Below are positions 45,100-53,677 of a stretch of DNA of 64,000 bases, piece by piece. A program made the translations under genes and the position numbers. The stretch is from Mycolicibacterium sp. J2 (GTDB lineage Bacteria > Actinomycetota > Actinomycetes > Mycobacteriales > Mycobacteriaceae): NCBI RefSeq assembly GCF_026240945.1, contig NZ_JAPFPY010000008.1:1-64000 (forward strand), read 5' to 3'. Under the pieces are notes generated by a model. It saw nothing but the letters and a program-made list of their open reading frames with translations. It made no database searches and was not told the origin of the DNA. The number at the start of each line of letters is the position of its first letter. The first letter of the stretch is position 1.

Positions 45100-45641
45100 G
45101 ACGCGAGTGAGACCCGAGTAGGACCGGGTAGGAAACTCCATTGGCCGCCGGAAGTTCGGGGAAATTCGGTTGCTTCCGCGCGGTGCGTCACCTTGACTGA
45201 AGACATGCACGAGGGGGAGAAACTACTACTGCTCGGTGCCGCGTCGCAGCGGCAGCCGGTGCGTTCGCTGGAACTGCGCGGGTGGGAAGCGCTACGCCAC
45301 AGCGTTTTTGGCGCCATCTGGAGTCGGCATTGCGCTCATGTCGAAGTTGCCGGCGGCGCGGCGTGGGTGCTTCGCGCGGAGGCCACACGGTAGGCAATCC
45401 CGCGCCGCGTCGACGTCAACGCTGACTATCGTTGCGATGTCACGGAATTGGAGATTTCAGCCCGCTCGGCGGCATGAACGGCGGGCACCCAGGTTTTCTA
45501 CAGGTTATTTGCCTGTTGTGCACCGCTGTCGCCGAAGATGTGCGTAACCTGGGTGCATCTGCGATGCTGCGAGCTTCGCTGACCGCGCCTCACATCAGCA
45601 CCACACGCCGGGGTTCGTGGCCGTTGCGGAGGAAAGGCGCA
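45100..45641. other. Long non-coding region before the GAF-EAL gene
   Basis: No convincing gene in 542 bases; a 66-codon frame at 45193 has no ribosome site or recognisable domain. An 11-bp perfect inverted repeat, GCACCCAGGTT (45485-45495) and AACCTGGGTGC (45546-45556), encloses a smaller dyad ACAGG...CCTGT near 45500-45515. Together they could form a structured leader or a DNA dyad for the downstream gene. Confidence 0.5.
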
Positions 45642-46937
45642 ATGAAACGGCTGGTAGACGCGTTGACCACCTCGGTGGATCCGGCGTCGCTGATGTGTCG
45701 CGTCGCCGAGCAAGCGTGTGCATTCATGGTCAATGCCGACGGCGCTGCGATCAACCTGCTTCGTGCCTCCGACAATGCCTTTGTAACCGTTTCGGCCAGC
45801 GGCGTCCTGTCGCCGGCTCTGGGTTTCGTCATCGCCATGGACCACAGTTTGCAGGGCGTGGCGGCGCAAGAAAGGCGACCGCATCTGGTAGACGACGCGT
45901 TGATCGATACCCGCTTGGCTCCGAAAGTGCGGGCGCTCAACAAGCAGTGGGGCACCCGGTCATGGGCGGTGATTCCGTTGATACGTAACGGTGCAGCAAT
46001 GGGTTCTCTGATGCTGGCCGCCAGAGCGCGGGGTGCTTTCACGGCCAAGGATATCGGTCCGATGGTTGTCGTCAGCGACTTTGTTTCGGCCTTGATCAGC
46101 AGCCAGTCTGAACTCTCGACGCTGCTGACTCACGCGATGAGTGACGGCGAAGACCGCGTGCGGGGCGCCTTCCCGGCTCGATTCGTCGCCTCGCTGATGG
46201 TGCCGGAGGCGGTCGAGGCCGAAAGTCACCAGATCCGACTGGACGAGCTGCTCGAGCACCCCGACGCCCTCAGCGTGGCGTTCCAACCGATCGTGCACCT
46301 GACGAGTCGAAAGACCATCGCCTACGAAGGGTTGGCGCGCTTTCCCACATTGTCGGAGTTGACTCCGGCGCAATGGTTCGGCACGGCACGGCGCCTGGGT
46401 CGCGGCCTCGACCTTGAAGGGGCTGCGCTGCGCGCCGTCTTGGCCGGCGCCGGGGGAATCCCGGCTGATTGTCCGATCGCGGTCAATCTGAGTCCGAGCG
46501 CGGTACTCGAGCCTTCGATTCAGGATTTTCTGGTGGCCCAAGATCGAAAGCTGATCATCGAGATCACCGAACATGAGCCGTTTCCCGATGACCTTGCCGT
46601 GGGGCTGATGCGCCTGCGTGAGCGGGGGATGAGCCTGGCTGTCGATGATGCCGGCGCCGGTTACGCCAGCTTCACCCAACTGCTGCGACTCCGTCCCGAC
46701 ATCATCAAGATCGACGGTGAGTTGACCGCTGACATCGACAACGATCCCGCCAAGCGGGCGATAGCCACCGCGCTCACCTCACTCGGCGCCGAGATGGGCG
46801 CACAGGTCGTCGCGGAGGCAGTGGAGACGGCCGGCCAGCTCCAGACCTTGATTCATCTCGGTATCGAGTACGGCCAGGGTTTCAGCCTCGGTCGGCCAGA
46901 ACACCCGCAGGCGTCATACCATCGCAGATCATCGTGA
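45642..46937 (+). CDS. GAF-EAL protein (c-di-GMP phosphodiesterase candidate)
   Basis: A 431-residue signalling protein. A GAF sensor spans about 1-155 (AFMVNADGAAINLLRASDNA, VIPLIRNGAAMGSLMLAA). An EAL domain spans about 185-420. The EAL motif reads EGL (YEGLARFP), but metal and catalytic residues are kept: NLSPSAVL, IEITEHEP, VDDAGAGYASF, DIIKIDG, AEAVET and GQGFSLGRP. Hydrolysis of c-di-GMP is therefore possible though not assured. ATG at 45642 has a strong GCGGAGGAAAGG site; longer in-frame starts upstream lack one. Confidence 0.87.
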   Translation: MKRLVDALTTSVDPASLMCRVAEQACAFMVNADGAAINLLRASDNAFVTVSASGVLSPALGFVIAMDHSLQGVAAQERRPHLVDDALIDTRLAPKVRALNKQWGTRSWAVIPLIRNGAAMGSLMLAARARGAFTAKDIGPMVVVSDFVSALISSQSELSTLLTHAMSDGEDRVRGAFPARFVASLMVPEAVEAESHQIRLDELLEHPDALSVAFQPIVHLTSRKTIAYEGLARFPTLSELTPAQWFGTARRLGRGLDLEGAALRAVLAGAGGIPADCPIAVNLSPSAVLEPSIQDFLVAQDRKLIIEITEHEPFPDDLAVGLMRLRERGMSLAVDDAGAGYASFTQLLRLRPDIIKIDGELTADIDNDPAKRAIATALTSLGAEMGAQVVAEAVETAGQLQTLIHLGIEYGQGFSLGRPEHPQASYHRRSS

Positions 46938-46966
46938 TCCACGGGCCGGTGATCGGCATCGCCGGC

Positions 46967-49168
46967 CTACACGACCACCGGCGGCGTCCAGAATTGGTTC
47001 ATCGGCTGGGCGTACCTGTCGTTCGCGGTGAGCGTCGGCAAGCCGAGGGAATCCTCGATGGTGCGCAGCAGGCTGTAGTGGTTCGCGTACCCGTCCACCG
47101 TGAAGTTGCCGGTCCGCATCCCAGCCGTCACCGCGCCCGGTGACGGGATCACGATCGTCACCACATGGTTGCCCTCGTTGGCGAAGCCGAGGGAGAGGTT
47201 GTTGCTGTCTTCGTCGAAGGTGAGGAAGATCGCGCTTTTCTGCGTGGAGTCTTGCCAGACAGTCGAATTCACGATTGTCGAGACGGTGTCCCGGATGAAC
47301 GCTTCGCCCGCCTTGATGTTGTACTGGCGGTTGGTCAGCAGGCTGGCGACGTAACTGAGGACGCCGCCCACCGAATTGACCGGGCCCTCCATGTTGTTGG
47401 CTTCGTTGGCGGCGAACCAGACGAAGTTGGGCGTGGTGTCAGCCGATTTCAGGTCCTTGTCCAGTTGGGTCAGCGGGAACAGGTGCGCCGCGGCCCGGGC
47501 CGGATCGTCGTAGATGTCGTGGTAGGCGAGGAAGGGCAGTTCGTCGGGCGCATAGTCGGCGGTCTCCACGTACGGGCCGGCCGGGGACATGCCCTGCGCA
47601 TATCCGGCCCACGTCTTTTTCGCGGCCTCGATGTTGTCGGCAAGATTGTGCTGGTCGATGCAATCGGTCGGGCAGTTGTAGTTGAAGCCGAAATCCGAGC
47701 CTCCGAGGATCGGGTAGTAGTTGGGGTCGCTGGGGTGAGTCAGCGCGTAATACGCCGTTGCCGCGCCGTAGGTGTCGAGGAGGCTGTTGATGTACGGGGC
47801 GTTCGGACTTCCGACGACGTCGCGATAACCCTTGTTTTCCATGTACACCATGAAGACGTGGTCCAGCGCGCCGACGGTGGACGCCGGGGAAGCGGGCGGC
47901 GCGGGTGCGGGCAGTACGGCGCCGACGGTGAACGACAGGTCGTCGGCGTAGGCGTTGTTGTAGCCCAGCGCCGCGGGGTTCGAATCCTTGAGTGTGACGA
48001 CGACCCGCGCCGAGCGGGCGCCGACCGGGATGACGCCCGACGTATCCCGCTCGAGCAAGCCGGTCTGCAACCACCGATCAAGCGCCGTGACGGGGCCGAT
48101 CTTGCCGGTGCCCAAGGGTGTTCCGTCGTCGGCCAGGAACTGCACGGTGATCGAGGCAGCAGACGGGTCGGTCGATGTGCCGCCCAGCCGACCGCTGAGC
48201 TTGAACGGCACCGCACCGGCGTCGATGCTCGGCGCCGCCGCACCGAGGTCCACTGTTTGCGACAGCGTCGACGTGCCCACGTTGCCACCGCCGAAGAACT
48301 GGGTGTCGGTGGGTGACGGTCGGACGCTGGGATAGCTGCCCCACACCGGACCCGGCGTCGACAGGGGCCACGCGGTACGGCGCTTCGCACCGTATTCGAT
48401 GACGGTCGGGGTGCCGGTCACCGACCAGCCGGGAATGGTCACCGAACTCGTGCCGGACAGCGACGGATCACCGACTTCGGCGCTCGGGTTCACCAACAAG
48501 TTGGGACTGGTCACCGACCAGGCGGGCGTCACGTGGGGTGGGAAGAGATTTTGTTCGACCTCTTTGCGCACCCACGCCAGCACCGTCCACACCACCGGTG
48601 ACTGCGGGGGAACGTGCGACGGCAGCGTCGAAACCAGCGGTCCCAGGGCGGCCTTGATGAGTTGCTTGGCCGCGGTGACCACGGCACCGACCAGAGTGGA
48701 CGGATGCGACGGCCCCACCGCCGGCGTGGCCGTCGGCGCCGCGGTGGCCGACGTCGGCACCGCCAGATGGTTGGTGGGCGCGGGTGCCGACGCGGGCGTG
48801 ATGTCGGCGGGAGCGGGATCGGCCGGTGGCTTCGTGGCCTTCTTGAGCGGGTGTGTCGACGAGGTGTTGGTGGTCTGGGCCGACACCGGCTTCTTCGGGG
48901 CCGGATCGGCAACGGCGGGATGATGTTTGTGTGTCGTGGCAGAGTGGGCCACAGCGGTGGGCGTCGTGGCGGCCGTGGACGCCGCGGTTTCCGAGGGAGC
49001 CGGGGTTTCCGAGGGCCCAGCATCCGCGGCCGGCGCGGAGTTGGAGACGCCCGGGCTCGTGGACGGGGGCTCGGCCGACGCGACCCAGTCCGGCATCGTC
49101 ACGCCGGCGCCAACGCCGAGAAAGACCGCCAGTGCGCCGACTCGACCGATGTACCGTGAGCAGTTCAT
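46967..49168 (-). CDS. Secreted phosphoesterase-family protein with N-terminal jelly-roll-like domain
   Basis: A 733-residue exported protein. A signal peptide (MNCSRYIGRVGALAVFLGVG) leads to a Pro/Ala/Thr-rich region (about 30-190). A lectin/CBM-like beta domain follows, about 225-400 (LLVNPSAEVGDPSLSGTSSV, WLQTGLLERDTSG). The phospholipase-C/acid-phosphatase-like PF04185 domain covers about 415-730 (HVFMVYMENKGYRDVVGS, WAGYAQGMS, FLTFDEDSNN, HVVTIVIPSP). It probably cleaves phosphate esters outside the cell; substrate unknown. Divergent from the transglutaminase. Confidence 0.83.
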   Translation of the reverse strand: MNCSRYIGRVGALAVFLGVGAGVTMPDWVASAEPPSTSPGVSNSAPAADAGPSETPAPSETAASTAATTPTAVAHSATTHKHHPAVADPAPKKPVSAQTTNTSSTHPLKKATKPPADPAPADITPASAPAPTNHLAVPTSATAAPTATPAVGPSHPSTLVGAVVTAAKQLIKAALGPLVSTLPSHVPPQSPVVWTVLAWVRKEVEQNLFPPHVTPAWSVTSPNLLVNPSAEVGDPSLSGTSSVTIPGWSVTGTPTVIEYGAKRRTAWPLSTPGPVWGSYPSVRPSPTDTQFFGGGNVGTSTLSQTVDLGAAAPSIDAGAVPFKLSGRLGGTSTDPSAASITVQFLADDGTPLGTGKIGPVTALDRWLQTGLLERDTSGVIPVGARSARVVVTLKDSNPAALGYNNAYADDLSFTVGAVLPAPAPPASPASTVGALDHVFMVYMENKGYRDVVGSPNAPYINSLLDTYGAATAYYALTHPSDPNYYPILGGSDFGFNYNCPTDCIDQHNLADNIEAAKKTWAGYAQGMSPAGPYVETADYAPDELPFLAYHDIYDDPARAAAHLFPLTQLDKDLKSADTTPNFVWFAANEANNMEGPVNSVGGVLSYVASLLTNRQYNIKAGEAFIRDTVSTIVNSTVWQDSTQKSAIFLTFDEDSNNLSLGFANEGNHVVTIVIPSPGAVTAGMRTGNFTVDGYANHYSLLRTIEDSLGLPTLTANDRYAQPMNQFWTPPVVV

Positions 49169-49410
49169 CGAGGCTCCCTTCGCAAGGGCCGGACCGCGTG
49201 ACCACGCCGGTGGGAATGTGACGTCAGGCTAGCCCCCTGGGGCGGCGATACGGAGGCATATCCGTGGGTTGGTAGTCGATGAGGCGCTAGTGCGCACCTG
49301 TCCGTCTCAGCCTTTAAGGTTGAGCCGCACTCCTGCACCTTGGCGTGGCACCGCCGCCACGCCGCCTCGACCATGGATCGGCGGAGATCATCAGCATCCT
49401 CATCCGTGAG

Positions 49411-50202
49411 GTGGGCACCCACCTCGACGTGGACATCACCGAACCGGCCGCCCTGGAGTTCCAGATCGCCGTGGCCCCACACCCGGGCGCTGAGATATCG
49501 GAGTCACTGACGTTCGTCTTGAACGGGCAAACAGTCTTCGCCACCGAGATCACCGGCGTGCACGGCAATCGGATCCACAAACTGGACGTCGGGGTGGGAA
49601 GTCTCACCGTCGACTACGCCGCGACCATCACCGGCCGTGGCCACCCCGCTCCGGTCACCGACTATGACCTGTCGCAGTACCTGCGGCCGAGCCGCTACGC
49701 CGAATCGGACAAGTTCTTCGGTTTCGCCGGGTATGAGTTCGGCCGATACACCGACACGGCCGCGCTCTTGGAGGCCATTTCGTCGTGGGTGGGGGCGCGG
49801 TTGCGCTACGTGCCGGGCAGCAGCGATCCCATCGACGGCGCCGAGGACACCCTGCTGGCCGGTGCAGGCGTATGCCGTGACTACGCACACCTTGTCGTCG
49901 CGCTACTGCGGGCCGTCAATGTCCCGGCCCGCCTCGTCGCGGCGTACGCGCCGGGCTGTGTACCCATGGACTTCCACGCGGTCGCCGAAGCCTTCGTGAA
50001 CGGTCAGTGGTACGTCGTCGACGCGACCTACCTGGCGCCGCGTCAGACATTGGTTCGCATCGCTACCGGACGCGACGCCGCGGACACGGCCTTCCTCGAC
50101 AATCACGGCGGCTCCATCACACTCACCAACATGGTCGTCACCGCGTCCACCAATCAACCGCTGCCGTTCGACGCGCACGACGAGCTGATCTCGCTCAGTT
50201 GA
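49411..50202 (+). CDS. Transglutaminase-like cysteine protein
   Basis: A 263-residue protein: an N-terminal beta domain (LEFQIAVAPHPGAEISESLT) and a transglutaminase/protease-like core. The catalytic triad is visible as Cys in GAGVCRDYAHL, His in MDFHAVAEAF and Asp in VVDATYLAPRQ. No signal peptide, so cytosolic. GTG at 49411 is chosen to align with the usual N-terminus of mycobacterial members; an upstream GTG at 49345 would add 22 residues without family support. Upstream 49169-49410 has no other gene. Confidence 0.85.
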   Translation: MGTHLDVDITEPAALEFQIAVAPHPGAEISESLTFVLNGQTVFATEITGVHGNRIHKLDVGVGSLTVDYAATITGRGHPAPVTDYDLSQYLRPSRYAESDKFFGFAGYEFGRYTDTAALLEAISSWVGARLRYVPGSSDPIDGAEDTLLAGAGVCRDYAHLVVALLRAVNVPARLVAAYAPGCVPMDFHAVAEAFVNGQWYVVDATYLAPRQTLVRIATGRDAADTAFLDNHGGSITLTNMVVTASTNQPLPFDAHDELISLS

Positions 50203-50341
50203 TCCACTCCGGACAGTGCCTCCGACACGGTCCCCGAAGCGTGCCGCGGTTTCGTTGTCGTGCAACGGCTTCCATGCGGTGGAACCGACACCCGGGTGTT
50301 GGGGATGAGCAGCTGCTGTCGGTGATCGGCACCCCGACGAC

Positions 50342-50367
50342 GGTGTGAACTCGGCACGTATGGGTAC
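50342..50367 (+). promoter_or_regulatory. Possible SigF-type promoter
   Basis: GGTGT (50342-50346), a 15-base spacer and GGGTAC (50362-50367) resemble the mycobacterial SigF consensus GGTTT-N15-17-GGGTAT, one mismatch in each box. It ends nine bases before the ATG of the 76-residue gene. A second GGGTAT at 50667 precedes the next small gene. Unproven. Confidence 0.3.
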
Positions 50368-50376
50368 ACCCCGGCC

Positions 50377-50607
50377 ATGGGGATCACGAAAGACGACATG
50401 AGTCGACTGTTGGCGGCCGACGACGACCCGAAGCTGGTGTTGGTCGAAGGGCGCACCGAGATTGTCTCCGGCGCATCCAGCGAGGGCCTGGAGGTGATAT
50501 CGCGAGCGGACCTGGTGGTCCGGATGGGCAACGCGGAGCCGTCCGAGCGCGAACTGGCCGAGCAAGCGGCGGCCCTGCAGACGGCGGTATCCGAGCTCGG
50601 CGGATGA
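50377..50607 (+). CDS. Small conserved protein, unknown
   Basis: A 76-residue acidic soluble protein: MGITKDDMSRLLAADDDPKL, beta strands LVLVEGRTEIVS and LEVISRADLVVRMG, and a C-terminal helix SERELAEQAAALQTAVSELG. It resembles small mycobacterial proteins of unknown function; no motif. A SigF-like promoter candidate lies directly upstream, and the neighbour at 50713 is also short, which suggests a stress-linked pair. Confidence 0.65.
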   Translation: MGITKDDMSRLLAADDDPKLVLVEGRTEIVSGASSEGLEVISRADLVVRMGNAEPSERELAEQAAALQTAVSELGG

Positions 50608-50712
50608 TCCGGCGCACCGAACGTTGCGGCCGCTCCGATCTCACGTGATTAGAAGGCGGCACCGCCGGGTATACGCGTGTTGTCGCTGTCGTCAATAACC
50701 AAGGAGCACACG

Positions 50713-50871
50713 GTGATCGTCCTCGGCATCATCCTCATCGCGATCGGCTATCTGTTGCCGGTCCCCGCAGTCATTGCCACCATCGGCTGGATCGTGCTGG
50801 TCGTCGGCCTGGTGCTGCTGGTGCTCGGCCAGGTCGGGCGCCCCGTCGGCGGACGCAAAGTCTGGTACTAG
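50713..50871 (+). CDS. DUF6131-like tiny membrane protein
   Basis: A 52-residue protein made of two membrane helices: VLGIILIAIGYLLPVP and IATIGWIVLVVGLVLLVLG, with a basic tail (GRPVGGRKVWY). It matches the short two-helix proteins called DUF6131 in mycobacteria. GTG at 50713 has AAGGAG six bases upstream, a good initiation site. It is followed by a strong hairpin and opposed by the signal-peptidase-like gene. Confidence 0.72.
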   Translation: MIVLGIILIAIGYLLPVPAVIATIGWIVLVVGLVLLVLGQVGRPVGGRKVWY

Positions 50872-50893
50872 CGTCCGATCCGGCATATCGACC

Positions 50894-50926
50894 CGGCACC
50901 CCCGAGCCCTCGGCCCGGGGGTGCCG
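50894..50926. terminator. Bidirectional hairpin between convergent genes
   Basis: CGGCACCCCCG (50894-50904) and CGGGGGTGCCG (50916-50926) make an 11-bp perfect GC-rich stem with an 11-base loop. It lies between the convergent ends at 50871 and 50947. No U-tract; mycobacterial terminators often lack one. Confidence 0.6.
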
Positions 50927-50946
50927 ACTCGTCGGAGGGTTGGCGC

Positions 50947-51672
50947 TCAACGGATTTGGCGGCCACCGGGCTCTACCGACCACACCAGGCCGATGACGTC
51001 GTCCACCGCGACGGTCCCGGCGGCCGCGTCACCGGTGCACAACACGCCGCGCTCGACGTGCGCTTGGACCTGGGCGCAGTACACCCGCGAATCGGCCGAA
51101 TGCGTGCGGTTGTCGCCCATCACCCACAACCGGCCCGCGGGGACGGTGACCGGGCCGAAGGCGCTGCCCAGGCAGGGCAAGAGCGCGGGATCAACTTCCA
51201 GCGTCGTCTTGTCAAGATAGGGCTGGGCGATCGGGCGGCCGTCCACCGTGACCCCGGTCTCCATCCGGCATTCGACGGTTTGCCCGCCCACCGCGATGAC
51301 CCGCGTGACGATCGCATGGTCATCGGGGGCGCCGAAGCCGAAGACCGCCAGCGCATCCTGCGCCCAGCGCAGCAGTGGATTGGCGGATCGGGGCGACGGG
51401 TAGCCGACGTCCCACTCGGCCGGGGCACGCAGCACCACAACATCACCGGGGCGGGGTGGGTGGCTGCGGAACGCGAGCTTGTTGACGACGACCCGATCGT
51501 CGGCCTGCACCGTCGGCGCCATCGCCACTGACGGTATCCGGTACTCCTGGCCGATGAACGCGAGGACCAGCGCCCATGCCGTGAGCGACAGCGCCACGAG
51601 GAGCGTCCCGGCAATCACGATCACCCGCAGGATCGGCCTCCTGCACGCGGTTGTTGTCCGCGAACCAGACAT
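50947..51672 (-). CDS. Signal peptidase I homologue lacking the Ser-Lys dyad
   Basis: A 241-residue, single-anchor (about 14-38) S26-family protein closely related to LepB. The structural boxes are intact: YRIPSVAMAPTV, RPGDVVVLRAPAEWDVGYPS, TRVIAVGGQTVECR and MGDNRTHSADSR. However, the catalytic serine position (PSxSM in active enzymes) is Ala50, and the general-base lysine (VKRVI) is Thr123. Both codons are clear in the DNA (GCG and ACG). It should not cleave signal peptides by the known mechanism. A binding, regulatory or scaffold role is inferred; misassembly is unlikely because the frame is clean. Confidence 0.88.
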   Translation of the reverse strand: MSGSRTTTACRRPILRVIVIAGTLLVALSLTAWALVLAFIGQEYRIPSVAMAPTVQADDRVVVNKLAFRSHPPRPGDVVVLRAPAEWDVGYPSPRSANPLLRWAQDALAVFGFGAPDDHAIVTRVIAVGGQTVECRMETGVTVDGRPIAQPYLDKTTLEVDPALLPCLGSAFGPVTVPAGRLWVMGDNRTHSADSRVYCAQVQAHVERGVLCTGDAAAGTVAVDDVIGLVWSVEPGGRQIR

Positions 51673-51785
51673 GGACGCCGTGCCCCCTTACTCGCAAGTG
51701 GTGCCGCTCAGCGTAGGCCTGACATTCGCCGCGGGCCGATCTGCCTGATCGGCCCGCTGCATCCGGGGGTCGATGCGGACTTGGG

Positions 51786-51804
51786 TTAGGTTAGCCTTCA
51801 CTGC
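51786..51804. promoter_or_regulatory. IdeR/DtxR iron box upstream of the siderophore reductase gene
   Basis: TTAGGTTAGCCTTCACTGC: the left 12 bases match the IdeR consensus TTAGGTTAGSCTAACCTAA exactly; the right half is poor. It ends immediately before the ATG at 51805. That suggests repression by iron-loaded IdeR and perhaps a leaderless transcript. Confidence 0.7.
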
Positions 51805-52632
51805 ATGGGAGTAGTGCGGGGTGTCGTCACCGAGGTCAGACAAATCGGCCCGCGTATCCGGCGCGTGGTCTTCGAGGTTCCGGAGATCGCGGCGCTTGGA
51901 CTGCCGGAGGTCGGTGATGCCGCCGTCGGCATCTACTTCCCGTTGCTCGGGCCGGCCGATCCGGACGCCGAGACCGACGGGCGCAACTACACCGTGCGCC
52001 ATGCCGACGGCCGGTACCTCACCTGCGATTTCGTCCTGCACGAAACGGGCATGGCCACCTCCTGGGCGCGGCGCGCCACCCCCGGCCAGCGGGTAAAACT
52101 GGACCACGCGCGCAGCTGGTACCGGCCCGCGCCGGCCGGCGTCTGGCAGCTGCTGGTCGCCGATCTGTCCGGACTCCCGGCGCTGGCCCGGATTCTGGAG
52201 GAACTTCCCCAGGGCGCCGCCGCCACCGCGATCGTCGAGGTCGCCGGCGAGGAGGACCTGGCCTATCTGCCTGCCCGGCCCGACATCCCTCGGATCGTCA
52301 CCCTCGGTAGCGGCAACGGTCACGAGCCAAGCGCACTGCCGCACCTGGTTCGCACGTATCCCCACCCTGAGGGCCGGGGATACTGCTGGTTCGCCGGGGA
52401 GGCGCAGGCCACTCGCGTGGTGCGCAAGCATCTGCGCGGGGAGTGCGGCTGGGTGGCCGACCAATACGACATCGTCGGGTACTGGCGGTTCGACTCCGAA
52501 ACATGGGACCGCAGATACGCGGCGGTCAGCGCGGAGGTGGAGGCGACCTATGAGCGGGCGCTCGCCGCGGGTAAGAGCCCGAAGATCGCTGCCGAGGAGT
52601 ACGACCTCGCACTCGAACGTGCCGGCCTGTAG
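51805..52632 (+). CDS. Siderophore-interacting protein (FAD/NADPH ferric-siderophore reductase)
   Basis: Releases iron from imported siderophore by reduction; cytosolic. The 275-residue ViuB/SIP-family protein has the FAD-binding barrel with DGRNYTVRHADGRYLTCDFV and GMATSWARRATPGQRV. The NADPH-side domain contains LLVADLSGLPALARILEEL and the SIP C-terminus GYWRFDSETWDRRYAA. It starts a rightward operon with two permeases and an ATPase, 13 bases before the first permease. Confidence 0.92.
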   Translation: MGVVRGVVTEVRQIGPRIRRVVFEVPEIAALGLPEVGDAAVGIYFPLLGPADPDAETDGRNYTVRHADGRYLTCDFVLHETGMATSWARRATPGQRVKLDHARSWYRPAPAGVWQLLVADLSGLPALARILEELPQGAAATAIVEVAGEEDLAYLPARPDIPRIVTLGSGNGHEPSALPHLVRTYPHPEGRGYCWFAGEAQATRVVRKHLRGECGWVADQYDIVGYWRFDSETWDRRYAAVSAEVEATYERALAAGKSPKIAAEEYDLALERAGL

Positions 52633-52645
52633 GCGCCGGCATCCC

Positions 52646-53677
52646 ATGGCGATCTCTCCCGCCGAACCTGACCTCGCCGCGTCGGCGCGGCGGCGTCTCA
52701 CCGGCTTGCTGGCCTGTGTCTCGGTCCTCATCGTGGCGTGTGTGCTCAGTCTGGCCGTCGGCACCCAGACCGTGGGCCTGACTACGGTCTGGCAGGCCGT
52801 CACCGACTACAGCGACATCGGCAACGAATGGATCGTCCACGAACTGCGCATCCCGCGCACGGTCCTCGGCATCGTCGTCGGCGTGGCGCTGGGCCTGAGT
52901 GGTGCGCTCATCCAGGGGATCACCCGTAACCCGTTGGCGGACAGTCAAATCCTGGGCATCGAGTCGGTAGCGGGTCTTTTCGTGGTGTCCGCGATCGCGT
53001 TGCTGGGCTTCCGTTCGCTGTCGAGCTACATCTGGTTTGCCTTCTTGGGCGCATTCGTGGCGATGCTGGCCGTCTACGCGGTGGCCGCGTCAGGGCGGAT
53101 GACGGCCACACCGGTGCGGATGCTGCTGGCCGGCGTCGCAGTGGGCGCCGTGGCCGACGGGGTCTCGTTCTCCATCCGGTTGCACTACCCGCGCGCCTTC
53201 GACTCGATGCGGTTTTGGGATGCCGGTGCGCTCGACGGCAGGCCGTTGGAGGTCGCGGTGACCGTCGCGCCGTTCGTGGTGCTGGGTGCCGCGCTATGCC
53301 TGTATGTCAGCCGGGGGCTCAACGCCGTAGCGCTCGGGGACGATCTGGCGGTGGCCATGGGCGGCAACGTCGTTCGCACCCGGATGCTGGGCCTGCTGGG
53401 GGTGACGTTGCTGGCCGGCGCGGCCACCGCCGCGGCCGGGCCGATCGGGTTCGTCGGACTGATGGTGCCGCACGCGGTGCGATGGTTCACCGGGCCGGAC
53501 TGGCGATGGATCTGTGCCTACTGCGTCTTCGCGGCACCGGCGTTGCTTCTGGTGGCCGATGTACTCGGCCGGGTAGTGGTAGCCCCGGGCGAGCTGCCGG
53601 CCGGGATCGTGACTGCCTTCATCGGCGCGCCGGTCCTGATCTGGCTGGTTCGCCGGACAAAGGCGACCGCGCTGTGA
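52646..53677 (+). CDS. Ferric-siderophore ABC permease, FecCD family (first)
   Basis: Inner-membrane permease of 343 residues. FecCD signatures are RIPRTVLGIVVGVALGLSGA, LIQGITRNPLADSQILGIES, the conserved loop FWDAGALDGR and GPIGFVGLMVPHAVRW. It should pair with the next gene as heterodimer. In exochelin producers, equivalent genes are named fxu; I do not assign the letter. ATG at 52646; GTGA overlap with the second permease. Confidence 0.9.
   Translation: MAISPAEPDLAASARRRLTGLLACVSVLIVACVLSLAVGTQTVGLTTVWQAVTDYSDIGNEWIVHELRIPRTVLGIVVGVALGLSGALIQGITRNPLADSQILGIESVAGLFVVSAIALLGFRSLSSYIWFAFLGAFVAMLAVYAVAASGRMTATPVRMLLAGVAVGAVADGVSFSIRLHYPRAFDSMRFWDAGALDGRPLEVAVTVAPFVVLGAALCLYVSRGLNAVALGDDLAVAMGGNVVRTRMLGLLGVTLLAGAATAAAGPIGFVGLMVPHAVRWFTGPDWRWICAYCVFAAPALLLVADVLGRVVVAPGELPAGIVTAFIGAPVLIWLVRRTKATAL

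Noticed and set aside
45193..45393. 66-codon frame before the GAF-EAL gene
   Set aside because: No ribosome site, no domain, and the start region overlaps repeat-free non-coding DNA; support too weak.
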